Positions 56,198 through 64,000 of a stretch of DNA of 64,000 nt are shown in pieces. The notes under the pieces were generated by a model. That model was given only the letters and a program-made list of their open reading frames with translations, had not been told where the DNA came from and did not search any database. This stretch comes from Methylobacterium sp. 2A (GTDB lineage Bacteria > Pseudomonadota > Alphaproteobacteria > Rhizobiales > Beijerinckiaceae). Position 1 is the first letter of the stretch. Each line of letters starts with the position of its first letter. The translations under genes were made by a program, and so were the position numbers. The stretch spans positions 434,001 to 498,000 of the forward strand of contig NZ_VUOK01000003.1 of assembly GCF_009806555.1 (NCBI RefSeq). The letters are read 5' to 3'.

Positions 56198-56579
56198 TCG
56201 CTCCCTAGAGCCAGGCCCGGCCCTGTCCGGACCATCGGCTCTAGGAGCATCGCAGAAGGCCGCATGGATATGACGGGCGCCCGCAAGCCCTCGGCTGATA
56301 GCGGCGCGGGCCCGCGATCCGGAAACCGCAGGTCCGATCGGAATCGAGGCGTGCCGCCCCGGGACGGTTCGGGCCGTTTCGTGTCTGCGAGGATCGCGCT
56401 TCGCTGCGCGCGCCCGGGCCGACCCGGACCACCCTAGGGCGATGGCCCGAAGCGGAAGAGTTCTGCTTGGTCGGCGCCCGATCGCTGTTCCGGCCGGGGA
56501 TCCAGGCGGACCCATCGCTGGCCGAGGCGTCCGTGACCACGTGCTGCGCCGGGCCGGACGTCGCCCCGGCCGCGTGGAT
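56198..56579. other. Gene-free spacer with terminator-like dyad
   Basis: 382 bp. The stem CCTAGAGCC (56204-56212) / GGCTCTAGG (56237-56245) lies just after the SWIB stop and probably ends its transcript. The rest holds no convincing ORF or promoter. Confidence 0.55.
56204..56245 (+). terminator. Candidate terminator after the SWIB gene
   Basis: 9-bp perfect stem with a 24-base GC-rich loop, 7 bp after the stop codon. No T-tract, so strength is uncertain. Confidence 0.4.
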
Positions 56580-57377
56580 CTATGCGATGCCCTGCAGGAC
56601 CCCGCCGTCGACGCGCAAGGCGGCACCCGTCGTGGCGCTCGCCGCGGGGCTGCACAGATAGGCGACGAGGTTCGCCACCTCCTCCACCCGCGCGAGGCGC
56701 TGGATCAGCGAGGTTGGCCGGTGCTCGGCGACGAAGGCACGGCCCATCGCCTCAAGATCGGGATCCGCCCGCCCGCCGGCCATCTGCTTCATGAACTCCG
56801 CCACGCCCTCCGAGAGGGTCGGCCCCGGCAGGACGCTGTTGACCGTCACGCCGCTGCCCGCGACCGTCTGGGCGAGGCCGCGCGCGATGGCGAGCTGGGC
56901 CGTCTTGGTCATCCCGTAATGGACCATCTCGGTTGGGGTGTTGATGCCGGACTCGCTGGAGATGAAGATCACCCGGCCCCAGCCGCGCTCGGCCATGCCG
57001 GGTGTGTAGGCCCGCGACAGGCGCACGCCGCTCATCACGTTGACGTCGAAGAAGCGCTGCCAGTCGGCATCCGGGATGTCGAAGAACGGCTTCGGCTCGA
57101 AGATCCCGGTGTTGTTGACCAGGATGTCCACCGTGGGCAGCGCCTGCACCAGGGCTGCGACGCCCTCCGCGGTGGCGACGTCGCCCGGCGCCGCGAAGGC
57201 GCGGCCGGCCTTCGCCTCGCCCCGCAGCTTGGCCAGCGTCGCCTCCACCCGCTCGGCCGTGCGGCCGTTGATGCCGACCTCGGCGCCGAGGTCGCAGAGT
57301 TCCTTGGCGATGGCGTAGCCGATGCCGGCGGTCGAGCCGGTGACCAGGGCCTTGCGGCCGGTGAGATCGAGATCCAT
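56580..57377 (-). CDS. Short-chain dehydrogenase/reductase
   Basis: 265 aa. GxxxGxG motif VTGSTAGIGYAIA, NNTGIF, catalytic Ser in FISSESGINTP and Tyr/Lys in YGMTKT. The start at MDLDLTG has GGAGGA 5 bp upstream. Classical SDR oxidoreductase of unassigned substrate. A DHA2 exporter gene lies upstream on the same strand. Confidence 0.9.
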   Translation of the reverse strand: MDLDLTGRKALVTGSTAGIGYAIAKELCDLGAEVGINGRTAERVEATLAKLRGEAKAGRAFAAPGDVATAEGVAALVQALPTVDILVNNTGIFEPKPFFDIPDADWQRFFDVNVMSGVRLSRAYTPGMAERGWGRVIFISSESGINTPTEMVHYGMTKTAQLAIARGLAQTVAGSGVTVNSVLPGPTLSEGVAEFMKQMAGGRADPDLEAMGRAFVAEHRPTSLIQRLARVEEVANLVAYLCSPAASATTGAALRVDGGVLQGIA

Positions 57378-57444
57378 CGAATCCTCCAACGGTGCGATGC
57401 AGCGTCAACGCGCGTGCCCGGTGCGGGTCACATGCCGGCGCGGC

Positions 57445-58848
57445 CTAGCCGGCCCGACTGCGCCGCAGGACGCTGGCGCAGCCGCCGACGACCGCGAGCG
57501 CCGCCGCGCAGGACAGCGAGAGGGTCACCGCCCGGCCGGGTCCGAGCCCATGGGTCAGGCCGAAGATCACCGCCACCAGCGCGGCGCCGAGCGACTGGCC
57601 GGTGAGCCGCGCCGTCGATTGCATCCCGCTGGCGCCGCCCGCCCGGTCGCGCGGCGCGGAGGTGACGATGACCTTGTTGTTGGGCGACTGGAACAGGCCG
57701 AAGCCGAGGCCGCACAGGGTCAGGCGCCAGATGATGTCGAGGGTCGCGGGCGCCGACGGCAGGAGCGTCATGCAGACGAGGCCGGTCGCCAGCATGGCCA
57801 GCCCGATCCCGCCGAGGATCCCGGGCGGGTAGCGGTCGGCGAGGCGCCCGGAGACCGGCGCCATCGCGGCGACCGCGATCGGCCAGGGGGTGAGCAGGAA
57901 GCCGGTCTGCGTGCTGGAGAGGTGCAGCACGTCCTGGAAGTAGAAGGGCAGCGCCACGTAGGAGACCATCTGGGCGCAGAACGAGGCGATGGAGGTCGCC
58001 ATCGACAGCGCGAAGGCGGGGATCCGCAGGAGGTCCACCGGCAGAAGCGGGGCCGGCAGTCGGATCTGGCGTTGCACGAAGATCGCCCCGATCACGAGGG
58101 CGCCGACCAGCTCGGCCACGGCCACGCTCTGCGCCCCGGGATCGCCGAGCCCGTCGATGCCGATGATGAGCAGGCCGAAGGTCAGGGCGTTGAGCACGGC
58201 GCTGATGCCGTCGAAGGGCCGTCCGCTCGCGGGCGTCACCGGCAGCGTGCGGGAGGCCACCGTCAGCGCCAGGAGGCCCACCGGGATGTTGACGAGGAAC
58301 AGCCACGGCCAGGTCGCCACCGAGAGGATCGCGGCCGCGACCGTCGGGCCGGCCGCGGAGGCCACCGCCACCACCAGCGCGACGTTGGCGACGCCCTGGC
58401 CGATCATCCGGTGCGGGTAGATGAAGCGCACGAAGCCGATATTGACGCTCATGATCGCCGCCGCCCCCAGACCCTGGACGATCCGTGCCGCGATCAGCAG
58501 GGGCAGGCTCGGCGCGACCGCGCAGGCGAGCGAGGCGGCCACGAAGACCGCGAGCCCGGGCAGGTAGACCCGGCGGAAGCCGAAGATGTCGCCCAAAGCC
58601 GCCAGCGGCAGCAGGCTCGCGGTCACCGCGATCTGGTAGGCGTTGACGATGAAGATCGCGTCGGCCGGCTTGACCGCGAGGTCCTTGGCCATGATCGGCA
58701 GGGCCACGTTGACGATGGCCCCGTCGAGGACCGCCATGGTCATGGCGAGCCCGATCGCCATCATGGCGAGGACCCGCTCGCGCGGCGGCAAGCCGTCCTG
58801 TGCGCTGCCACTCTGTGCGGCGCCTGAACCGGACGGGACCTGCGCCAT
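57445..58848 (-). CDS. MFS transporter, DHA2 (14-TM) drug exporter
   Basis: 467 aa. Motif C-type AMTMAVLDGAIVNVALPIMA in TM1 (with the DHA2 Asp), LGDIFGFRRVYLPG motif A, and IVQGLGAAAIMS. About 14 helices. Members extrude drugs with protons. The segment from 57445 is the family-typical end. Confidence 0.9.
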   Translation of the reverse strand: MAQVPSGSGAAQSGSAQDGLPPRERVLAMMAIGLAMTMAVLDGAIVNVALPIMAKDLAVKPADAIFIVNAYQIAVTASLLPLAALGDIFGFRRVYLPGLAVFVAASLACAVAPSLPLLIAARIVQGLGAAAIMSVNIGFVRFIYPHRMIGQGVANVALVVAVASAAGPTVAAAILSVATWPWLFLVNIPVGLLALTVASRTLPVTPASGRPFDGISAVLNALTFGLLIIGIDGLGDPGAQSVAVAELVGALVIGAIFVQRQIRLPAPLLPVDLLRIPAFALSMATSIASFCAQMVSYVALPFYFQDVLHLSSTQTGFLLTPWPIAVAAMAPVSGRLADRYPPGILGGIGLAMLATGLVCMTLLPSAPATLDIIWRLTLCGLGFGLFQSPNNKVIVTSAPRDRAGGASGMQSTARLTGQSLGAALVAVIFGLTHGLGPGRAVTLSLSCAAALAVVGGCASVLRRSRAG

Positions 58849-59012
58849 GATCGCGCGCTCCTGCGGCGCCCGGAGAGTCCGTGACGTCGATGGCGGGGGA
58901 AATCCGGGCGCGGGGGCGCCGTGGATGCCGGTCCTGTCGCGCAGGCGGGGCGGGCCGTCGAGGGGGGCGGTGTGTTCTATGTCACGGCGCGGAGGGATTG
59001 TTTTGGCGCCGC

Positions 59013-60359
59013 TCACGCCAGCATATAAGTCAGCAGCGAGCGCAGCTGAGCCGGCTTGATCGGCTTGCGCACGAGTTCGGCGCCGGCCGCCGCGACCCGC
59101 TCCTCCACCGCCGTCGAATGGTCGGCGGTGGTCACGATCACGGGGAGGGGATCGAGGCGCTGCCCGCGCAGATAGGCGGCGATGTCGAGGCCGCAGGCGC
59201 CCTCGTCCAGATGGTAGTCGAGCAGGAGGATATCGGGCCGCGCAGCCCCCGCCGCCACGGCCGCGCGCACGCCGGCCAGATCGCGACATGTCGAGACCCG
59301 GGCGTCCCAGTTCTGCAGCAGGCGGGCCAGGGCGTCGGCCGTCGAGGCGTCGTTCTCCACCACCAGGACGTGTGCTCCCGACAGCCGGGTCGCCATCGGC
59401 GCGGGCGGCGCCGCGGCGGCCGGAACCGCGCTCAGCGGCAGGGCGAGCGTGACCCGCGTGCCATGGCCCGGCCGCGAGGCCAGGGTCAGCGGATGGTCCA
59501 GCGCCTGGGCCATGCGGCGCACGATCGACAGCCCGAGACCCAGGCCCGGCTCCTCGCCGCTGCTCGACCGGGCGCCGCCCCGGAAAAACTCGTCGAAGAC
59601 GAGGGCGCGATCCTCATCGGCGATGCCGCAGCCCGTATCGGTCACCTCCACCCGGACGCCGCCGGCACGGCGCCGGGCGGCGAGCACGATGCCGCCGCTG
59701 GCGGTGTAGCGCACGGCATTCGAGACGAGGTTCTGCAGGATGCGCTGGAGCAGCACCGCATCGCTGGTGACGGTGAGGTCCGGGCAGCGCACCGCGAGCC
59801 GCAATCCCTTGCGCTCGGCAAACGGCTTGAAGCTCTCCGCGAGTTCGGCCAGCAGATCGGGCAGGAAGACCGGCTGCAGCTGCGGGCGGACGATGCCGGC
59901 ATCGAGCTTGGAGATGTCGAGGAGCGTCTTGATCAGGTCCTCGATCGTCTGCAGCCCCCGCTCCACCTGTCCGGCGATGGTGCGCGCCTCCGGCGGCACG
60001 TCGAGGTCGGCCAGCGCCGAGATCGACAGGCGGGCGGCGTTCACCGGCTGCAGCAGGTCGTGGCTCGCCGCGGCCAGGAAGCGGGTCTTGGAGCGGTTTG
60101 CGGTCTCGGCCTCCTCCTTGGCGGCGGCCAGTGCCGCGTTGGAGCGCTCCAGGCGGTGCATCAGCCCGGTCAGCTCCTCGGTGCGGGTGCGGACGCGCCC
60201 CTCCAGCATGATCGCGGTCTGGAACAGCGAGTAGGCGCTGCCCCGCTGGTCCATGCTGCGCTCGACATGCGACATCAGCGCGGCGTTGATGCGCTCGAGC
60301 TTCTCGATCCGCCGGCGCAGGGATTCGTCGGTTTCCAGCCCGTTCGGATGCAGGGTCAC
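59013..60359 (-). CDS. NahK-type hybrid sensor histidine kinase
   Basis: 448 aa, GTG start overlapping the FIST gene stop (GTGA). N-terminal coiled segment (RINAALMSHVERSMDQRGSAYSLFQTAIMLEGRVR) is characteristic of NahK-like kinases. HisKA phospho-acceptor His100 in FLAAASHDLLQPVNAARL, HATPase_c (SNAVRYT, DTGCGIAD, GLGLGLSIV), and a receiver with Asp in DILLLDYHLDEG. In Pseudomonas, NosP (FIST) with bound NO inhibits NahK. The gene order and domain start match that pair. Confidence 0.92.
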   Translation of the reverse strand: MTLHPNGLETDESLRRRIEKLERINAALMSHVERSMDQRGSAYSLFQTAIMLEGRVRTRTEELTGLMHRLERSNAALAAAKEEAETANRSKTRFLAAASHDLLQPVNAARLSISALADLDVPPEARTIAGQVERGLQTIEDLIKTLLDISKLDAGIVRPQLQPVFLPDLLAELAESFKPFAERKGLRLAVRCPDLTVTSDAVLLQRILQNLVSNAVRYTASGGIVLAARRRAGGVRVEVTDTGCGIADEDRALVFDEFFRGGARSSSGEEPGLGLGLSIVRRMAQALDHPLTLASRPGHGTRVTLALPLSAVPAAAAPPAPMATRLSGAHVLVVENDASTADALARLLQNWDARVSTCRDLAGVRAAVAAGAARPDILLLDYHLDEGACGLDIAAYLRGQRLDPLPVIVTTADHSTAVEERVAAAGAELVRKPIKPAQLRSLLTYMLA

Positions 60360-61561
60360 GACGCGACCGGAGCCCCGCCGGACGCGAGACTTTTGCCGAT
60401 GGCGATGCCCGTGAAGGTCTGATTGAGGTGCATCGCCCGGTACTGCTCGCCGAAGGTCTCGAAGCCGACGACGTCGTAGCGGCGGTAGAGGTCGGTGATG
60501 CCGTGGCGGACCTGCCGGCTCTCGGCATCGAGGCGGCGCAGCACGCATTCGAAGCCGATGATCAGGTCGACGCCGCCGAGCTGCGCGTCGAGGCGGGCGA
60601 GCTCAGCCCGGGTCGAGGCGACGATGTCGCGGGGCTCGGCGAGCGTCAGCACCACGCCCTCGTCCACCGCGCAGAAGAAGCTCAGCGAGCCGTCCTCGTT
60701 CATCCGCCGGATCGAGCGGCAGAAATACTCGCCGCCGACCTTCACGGCGAGCGGATAGGCCGCGAAGCTCATCGGCGACAGGCCCTCCGGATCGAGGCCG
60801 ATCGCCATGGCGTATTCCCGGGCCGCCGGCTCGGCGTTCAGCTCCTGGACTTCGCGTCGCTCGCCGTCCGAGGCGGTGACCACGAACTTGGTCTGGGTCG
60901 GCTCGAAATTGTCGCTCTTGAAGATCTCCACGGAGAAATCTGTCTCGACCAGGACAAGAACCGCCGCCTTGCGGTGGATCCGGCCGCCATGGAGCACCAC
61001 CGCGTCCCGGAAGCGGAGGTCGTCGCCGGCCGAGCCGCCGACGATCGGAATGCCGTCGAGCGCCCAGGCGATCGCCGACACGACGGTCTCCTCCGCGTTG
61101 GCGAGGCCGTCGATCAGCGACAGGGCGAAGCGGCGACCGGCCGCGGCCGGGTGGCCCTCCCGGCAGGAATCGAGGGGGTCGAGGGTCCGGCGCAGGGCCC
61201 GCACCGCCGAGGCGGTCCGCTCCACATCGAGATGGTCGATGGCGTCGAGCACCGTCGAGACGATGCGGAAGCGCTCGGCCGGAAACGCGATGACCACGAG
61301 GCCGCGGTCGAGGCCGCCGGCCGGCGCGATCCCCCCCGACATCGAGCAGCCGGAGACCGGCACGCCGGGGAACCATGTCCCAAGTTCCTGCGCCAGGGCC
61401 TCGGCGTCGTAATCGGCCGAGAAGAACACGACGATCTGCGACAGGTGGGCTTCATGGATCGCGCGGGCGATGTCCGAGACCGCGTCTGCGGCCGTGGCCG
61501 CCTCCGTCCAGGCCGTCCAGATGCCGCACAGATGGCGGCGCACACCCGATCCCTGAGCCAC
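60356..61561 (-). CDS. FIST-domain sensor protein (NosP-like)
   Basis: 401 aa. FIST N-terminal domain (QIVVFFSADYDAEALAQEL, VPVSGCSMSGGIAPAGGLD) and FIST_C (AVKVGGEYFCRSIRR, DLIIGFECVLRRLDAES, VVGFETFGEQYRAMHLNQTFTG). Soluble. In Pseudomonas, Shewanella and Vibrio the homologous NosP binds heme and NO and controls a co-encoded hybrid kinase. Here it overlaps a kinase of that type. Heme binding in this protein is inferred. Confidence 0.9.
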   Translation of the reverse strand: MAQGSGVRRHLCGIWTAWTEAATAADAVSDIARAIHEAHLSQIVVFFSADYDAEALAQELGTWFPGVPVSGCSMSGGIAPAGGLDRGLVVIAFPAERFRIVSTVLDAIDHLDVERTASAVRALRRTLDPLDSCREGHPAAAGRRFALSLIDGLANAEETVVSAIAWALDGIPIVGGSAGDDLRFRDAVVLHGGRIHRKAAVLVLVETDFSVEIFKSDNFEPTQTKFVVTASDGERREVQELNAEPAAREYAMAIGLDPEGLSPMSFAAYPLAVKVGGEYFCRSIRRMNEDGSLSFFCAVDEGVVLTLAEPRDIVASTRAELARLDAQLGGVDLIIGFECVLRRLDAESRQVRHGITDLYRRYDVVGFETFGEQYRAMHLNQTFTGIAIGKSLASGGAPVAS

Positions 61562-61695
61562 GTCTCACCCCCTGCGGACCCCCTCGGCGGGCTTGCTGCC
61601 CACTCTATCTGTCGCGCGGGTGAGTATGTCGTGCGCAACCGATCTGCGCAACGGGGGCGTTCTGCCGTCCGATACGGGATGTGTCGTGCCGGGCC

Positions 61696-62277
61696 TCACT
61701 TCATGCAGGCATCCTCGGCCTTCTCGAAGGCGGCGGGCTTCGGCTCGTGCTCCGGCGGGCGGTTGCGGCCCAGCGCCCCGTCCGAGCGGGCACGCAGGTA
61801 GGTGTAGATATCCGGCATGTAGCACATGACGTTCCGGTTATCCCCGAAGGCCGGCATGACCAGTTCCTGCGCGGCGTTCACGTCCTTCTTGCCGCCGACG
61901 ATGATGCCGGCGAAATGCGCGTAGTCCATGCCCTTGAGGGCATCGACCAGGGAGGGCGCGTAGGTCGAGCCCATGCCGTCCGGCCCGTGGCAGACGATGC
62001 AATTGGCGTTGTACCGGAGGTAGCCCGACATCGTGTACCAATCGACCTTCTTGCCGTCATCGGTGATGTGGTAGGTCGGGTCGCCGTTCTTGTCGGTGTA
62101 CTGGCCGTCCTGGACCTTGGCGGGCTGGGTCGGCCCATCGCTCTTCAGGCCGGTCGCGCTGGATGCGGCGGGGGCCGGGGCGGCGGGGGGCGCCGCCCGG
62201 GCGGGAAGCGTCCACAGGGAGCCCGCCGCAAGTCCGGCCAGCATGATCCCGGCGATTCCATCCGCACCACACCGCAT
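61696..62277 (-). CDS. Methanol-metabolism-type cytochrome c (four-Cys family)
   Basis: 193 aa. Signal peptide about 1-28. A single heme site Cys93-x-x-Cys96-His97 and two extra cysteines, Cys152 and Cys191, give the four-cysteine pattern described for 'c-type cytochrome, methanol metabolism-related'. Candidate axial Met in LVMPAFGD. It is thought to accept electrons in PQQ methanol oxidation, although no methanol dehydrogenase gene is in this window. Transcribed away from the protease gene. Confidence 0.85.
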   Translation of the reverse strand: MRCGADGIAGIMLAGLAAGSLWTLPARAAPPAAPAPAASSATGLKSDGPTQPAKVQDGQYTDKNGDPTYHITDDGKKVDWYTMSGYLRYNANCIVCHGPDGMGSTYAPSLVDALKGMDYAHFAGIIVGGKKDVNAAQELVMPAFGDNRNVMCYMPDIYTYLRARSDGALGRNRPPEHEPKPAAFEKAEDACMK

Positions 62278-62443
62278 TGGCGTTCCTCCTGCCGCCCACA
62301 GGCGTCGTCGCGCGGGTGCGGTAAGATCACAACGGCGCCCGGCCGCCTCGGAGCCGCGACGGTCCCATCACAATTTCGCGTTGTGGCGGGACGCAGTCGG
62401 TGATCCGCGCGGAGCGGTCGGATTATCCGCGTTGCGCACAGCA

Positions 62444-62458
62444 TTAACCTTTTGTTAA
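62444..62458. promoter_or_regulatory. CtrA box 1, TTAA-N7-TTAA
   Basis: TTAACCTTTTGTTAA at 62444-62458: exact full CtrA consensus with 7-base spacer, 72 bp upstream of the protease gene. In the shared region with the cytochrome gene. Confidence 0.75.
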
Positions 62459-62498
62459 TCGGCGGATTGCCGCCGGGCCGCCGGCGTGAGAGCTTTCG

Positions 62499-62513
62499 TT
62501 AACGAGAGCTTAA
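62499..62513. promoter_or_regulatory. CtrA box 2, TTAA-N7-TTAA
   Basis: TTAACGAGAGCTTAA at 62499-62513: second exact full CtrA box, ending 17 bp before the protease ATG. A site this close could block transcription or act as activator for an upstream start. Confidence 0.7.
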
Positions 62514-62529
62514 CGGTTGAGACACGGCG

Positions 62530-63216
62530 ATGCGGTTCGCGGTTTCCAAGGTGCAGGGACTTGTGTCCGGTTCCGCATCGCGTCGGTTCTCCCGCGGTCG
62601 CCGCGCGGTGCGCGGCCTGGCCCTCGCGGTCTTCGGGTTGGCCGGCCTTGCCGCCACGGCCGAGGCGCAGACGCTGGCCAGCCTGCCCACGGAGGCCGGC
62701 GCCCGGGTGCAGGGCGATGCGAAGCCGATCGCGGCCTGGGTGACGTTCTGCCAGAGCTACGCGGCCGAGTGCGCGGTCGACCGCACCGAGCCGGCCCGCA
62801 TCAGCCTCACGCCCGCCATCTGGGCCACGATCGTGTCGGTCAACCGCCGGGTCAACAAGGCGATCGAGCCGATGACCGACCAGGACCACCTGCACGTGGC
62901 CGACCGCTGGGATCTGGCCGAGGACGGCATCGGCGATTGCGAGGATTTCCAGCTGCTCAAGCGCCACCTCCTGGCCGAGGCCGGCCTGCCGCGCCGGGCC
63001 ATGCGCATGACGGTCGTGATCGACGAGAAGGGCGAGGGCCACGCCGTGCTGAGCCTGATCACCGACCGGGGCGACCTCGTGCTCGACAACAAGACCAACG
63101 CGATCCTGCCCTGGCACAAGACCGGCTACGTGTTCATCAAGCGCGAGAGCCAGGACGCGGTCGCCTGGGTCTCCCTCGGCGGCGTCACATCCCCCGTCAC
63201 CACCGCGAACCGGTAA
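62530..63216 (+). CDS. Bacterial transglutaminase-like cysteine proteinase (BTLCP)
   Basis: 228 aa. Signal peptide about 1-46 (ALAVFGLAGLAATAEA), so periplasmic. Catalytic triad Cys137 in GIGDCEDFQLLK, His171 in GEGHAVLSL and Asp186 in LVLDNKT. BTLCP-family proteins include LapG, which cleaves surface adhesins under c-di-GMP control; no LapD or adhesin is adjacent. Two CtrA boxes upstream point to cell-cycle control. Confidence 0.9.
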   Translation: MRFAVSKVQGLVSGSASRRFSRGRRAVRGLALAVFGLAGLAATAEAQTLASLPTEAGARVQGDAKPIAAWVTFCQSYAAECAVDRTEPARISLTPAIWATIVSVNRRVNKAIEPMTDQDHLHVADRWDLAEDGIGDCEDFQLLKRHLLAEAGLPRRAMRMTVVIDEKGEGHAVLSLITDRGDLVLDNKTNAILPWHKTGYVFIKRESQDAVAWVSLGGVTSPVTTANR

Positions 63217-63280
63217 GGAGCGCGCCGCTGGGGCGGTAGCCGGTGTGGTGCACAGAGCGCAGCAGGGAAAGGCTCGAAGC

Positions 63281-63520
63281 CCAGCCCTTTTAAGGTGTTT
63301 GCGGAAGCAACGAGACAGGGGCCAAGCGCACTCTCCTCCCCCTTGTGGGGAGGAGTTGGAGGTGGGGGTGGTGCAGACGGCACCGCTGCGCCTCATCCTG
63401 CACCACCCCCACCCCTGGCCCCTCCCCACAAGGGGGAGGGGAAAAGGCGGTGCTCTTTCAGGATGTTAGAGCCACGACTTGCGACTTTCGCAGCTAGCCC
63501 AAACACCTTAAAAGGGCTGG
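63281..63520. repeat. MITE-like element with 21-bp perfect inverted termini
   Basis: Terminal arms 63281-63301 and 63500-63520 share CCAGCCCTTTTAAGGTGTTT plus one further base (shown on one strand). Inside, CTCCCCCTTGTGGGGAG (63336-63352) pairs with 63422-63438, and GGTGGGGGTGGTGCA (63361-63375) pairs with 63399-63413. GGCTCGAAGCC occurs as a direct repeat at both edges (63271-63281, 63519-63529). No transposase. Confidence 0.65.
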
Positions 63521-63529
63521 CTCGAAGCC

Positions 63530-63823
63530 CCACCGGATCGCGACGTGTTTGATGGGCGCTGCGAGCCCGCTCGCGCGTGCGGGCTTTCAGATTCACATAT
63601 CTGCGTTGGGGATCGAGCGCGAACATCTCCGCGTCTCTCCCTCCCCCGCAAAGGAGAGAGGGAGAGACGCGGAGCCCTGCGTGCTCAGTCTCCGGTGGTC
63701 GATGCGTCAATCCGCAAGCCGCGCGCGGCGAGTGGGGACGCGCTACGTCATGACCGCGTCAGGCACGCCACAGGGGCGTGCCTTGAGTGACGGGACAGTA
63801 AGCGGCGGAACGTGGATAAGGCC
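63530..63823. other. Gene-free stretch with a long palindrome
   Basis: About 290 bp after the MITE-like element with no convincing gene. It contains the 17-bp-arm hairpin at 63627-63674. Open frames here are low-quality and Arg/Ser-rich. Confidence 0.5.
63627..63674. repeat. 17-bp-arm perfect palindrome
   Basis: CTCCGCGTCTCTCCCTC (63627-63643) pairs with GAGGGAGAGACGCGGAG (63658-63674) around a 14-base centre that contains CCCCGCAAAG, the same centre as at 49321-49346. Possible terminator or mobile hairpin. Confidence 0.65.
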
Positions 63824-64000
63824 TCAGGCGGCGCGGCTCAGGGAGGGCTGCGCGAGGCTCGCCACGTAGGCCTCGACCCGGCCGATGAAGCCGGCGAGAT
63901 GCGGCGCGATGCCCCGAAGGCTCGCGAGGTCGCGGACCAGGATGTCCCGCGACAGGGCCCGGTCGCCCTCACTCGGCGCGTCGGCGAGATAGGCGCTGAC
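63824..64000 (-). CDS. Unknown protein, C-terminal fragment (cut by window edge)
   Basis: 58 in-frame residues to a TGA at 63824-63826, entering from beyond the window. The sequence SAYLADAPSEGDRALSRDIL then a helical stretch ending SLSRAA looks coding. No family recognised. Confidence 0.5.
   Translation of the reverse strand, partial: VSAYLADAPSEGDRALSRDILVRDLASLRGIAPHLAGFIGRVEAYVASLAQPSLSRAA

Overview
High-GC alphaproteobacterial chromosome, most probably a Methylobacterium-type methylotroph. The evidence is a phosphoribulokinase cluster with no RubisCO beside it under a CbbR/QscR-type regulator, a four-cysteine cytochrome c of the kind linked to methanol oxidation, perfect CtrA boxes, an alphaproteobacterial LexA box, and typical rhizobial-order families (DUF6502/DUF5666, BTLCP protease, Uma2, SWIB, LOV histidine kinase). 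No rRNA, tRNA, CRISPR array, complete insertion sequence or prophage was recognised.

Layout. 0-7 kb: LOV hybrid histidine kinase, AI-2E permease, CheY-like regulator, remnant of a glutathione transferase, orphan amino-acid binding protein, MFS exporter. 7-13 kb: ferredoxin-reductase-type flavoprotein and cbbR/qscR, divergent from fbp-prk-rpe-cbbY; two palindromic elements separate prk and rpe. 13-15 kb: SDR and YebC. 15-20.5 kb: an envelope-polysaccharide patch holding a GT2 gene cut by an in-frame amber codon, a polytopic membrane protein, an AT-richer methyltransferase and an AlgX/AlgJ-like acyltransferase. 20.5-25.5 kb: Ada, the DUF5666-DUF6502 pair with repeated GTGGGA operators, small ORFs and a secreted phospholipase A2-like protein. 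25.5-31.3 kb: grpE, glnD, a TAXI-type binding protein and recX.

31.3-38.1 kb is a DNA-repair block: a LexA box touching the start codon of a SplB-like radical SAM gene, a DUF4130-UdgX fusion with a palindromic repeat inside its reading frame, an MNT/HEPN pair and polA, all co-directional and tightly spaced. 38-52.7 kb is mostly housekeeping and transport: GrpB-like protein, hybrid kinase, quinone reductase, MCP, adenosine kinase, tandem Uma2 proteins, MFS, glutaminase, ABC exporter, MFS. 52.7-56.2 kb: PRC-barrel proteins, a lipoprotein, DUF2721 and a SWIB protein with a histone-H1-like tail. 56.5-61.6 kb: SDR, DHA2 exporter and a FIST sensor overlapping a NahK-type hybrid kinase. 61.7-64 kb: methanol-type cytochrome c, a transglutaminase-like protease behind two CtrA boxes, a MITE-like repeat region and the tail of an unknown gene.

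The strongest leads are the LexA-linked radical SAM/UdgX/HEPN-MNT block, PRK without RubisCO (ribulose-1,5-bisphosphate as a signal rather than a CO2 acceptor), the FIST-NahK pair, and the DUF6502/DUF5666 locus with its operators.
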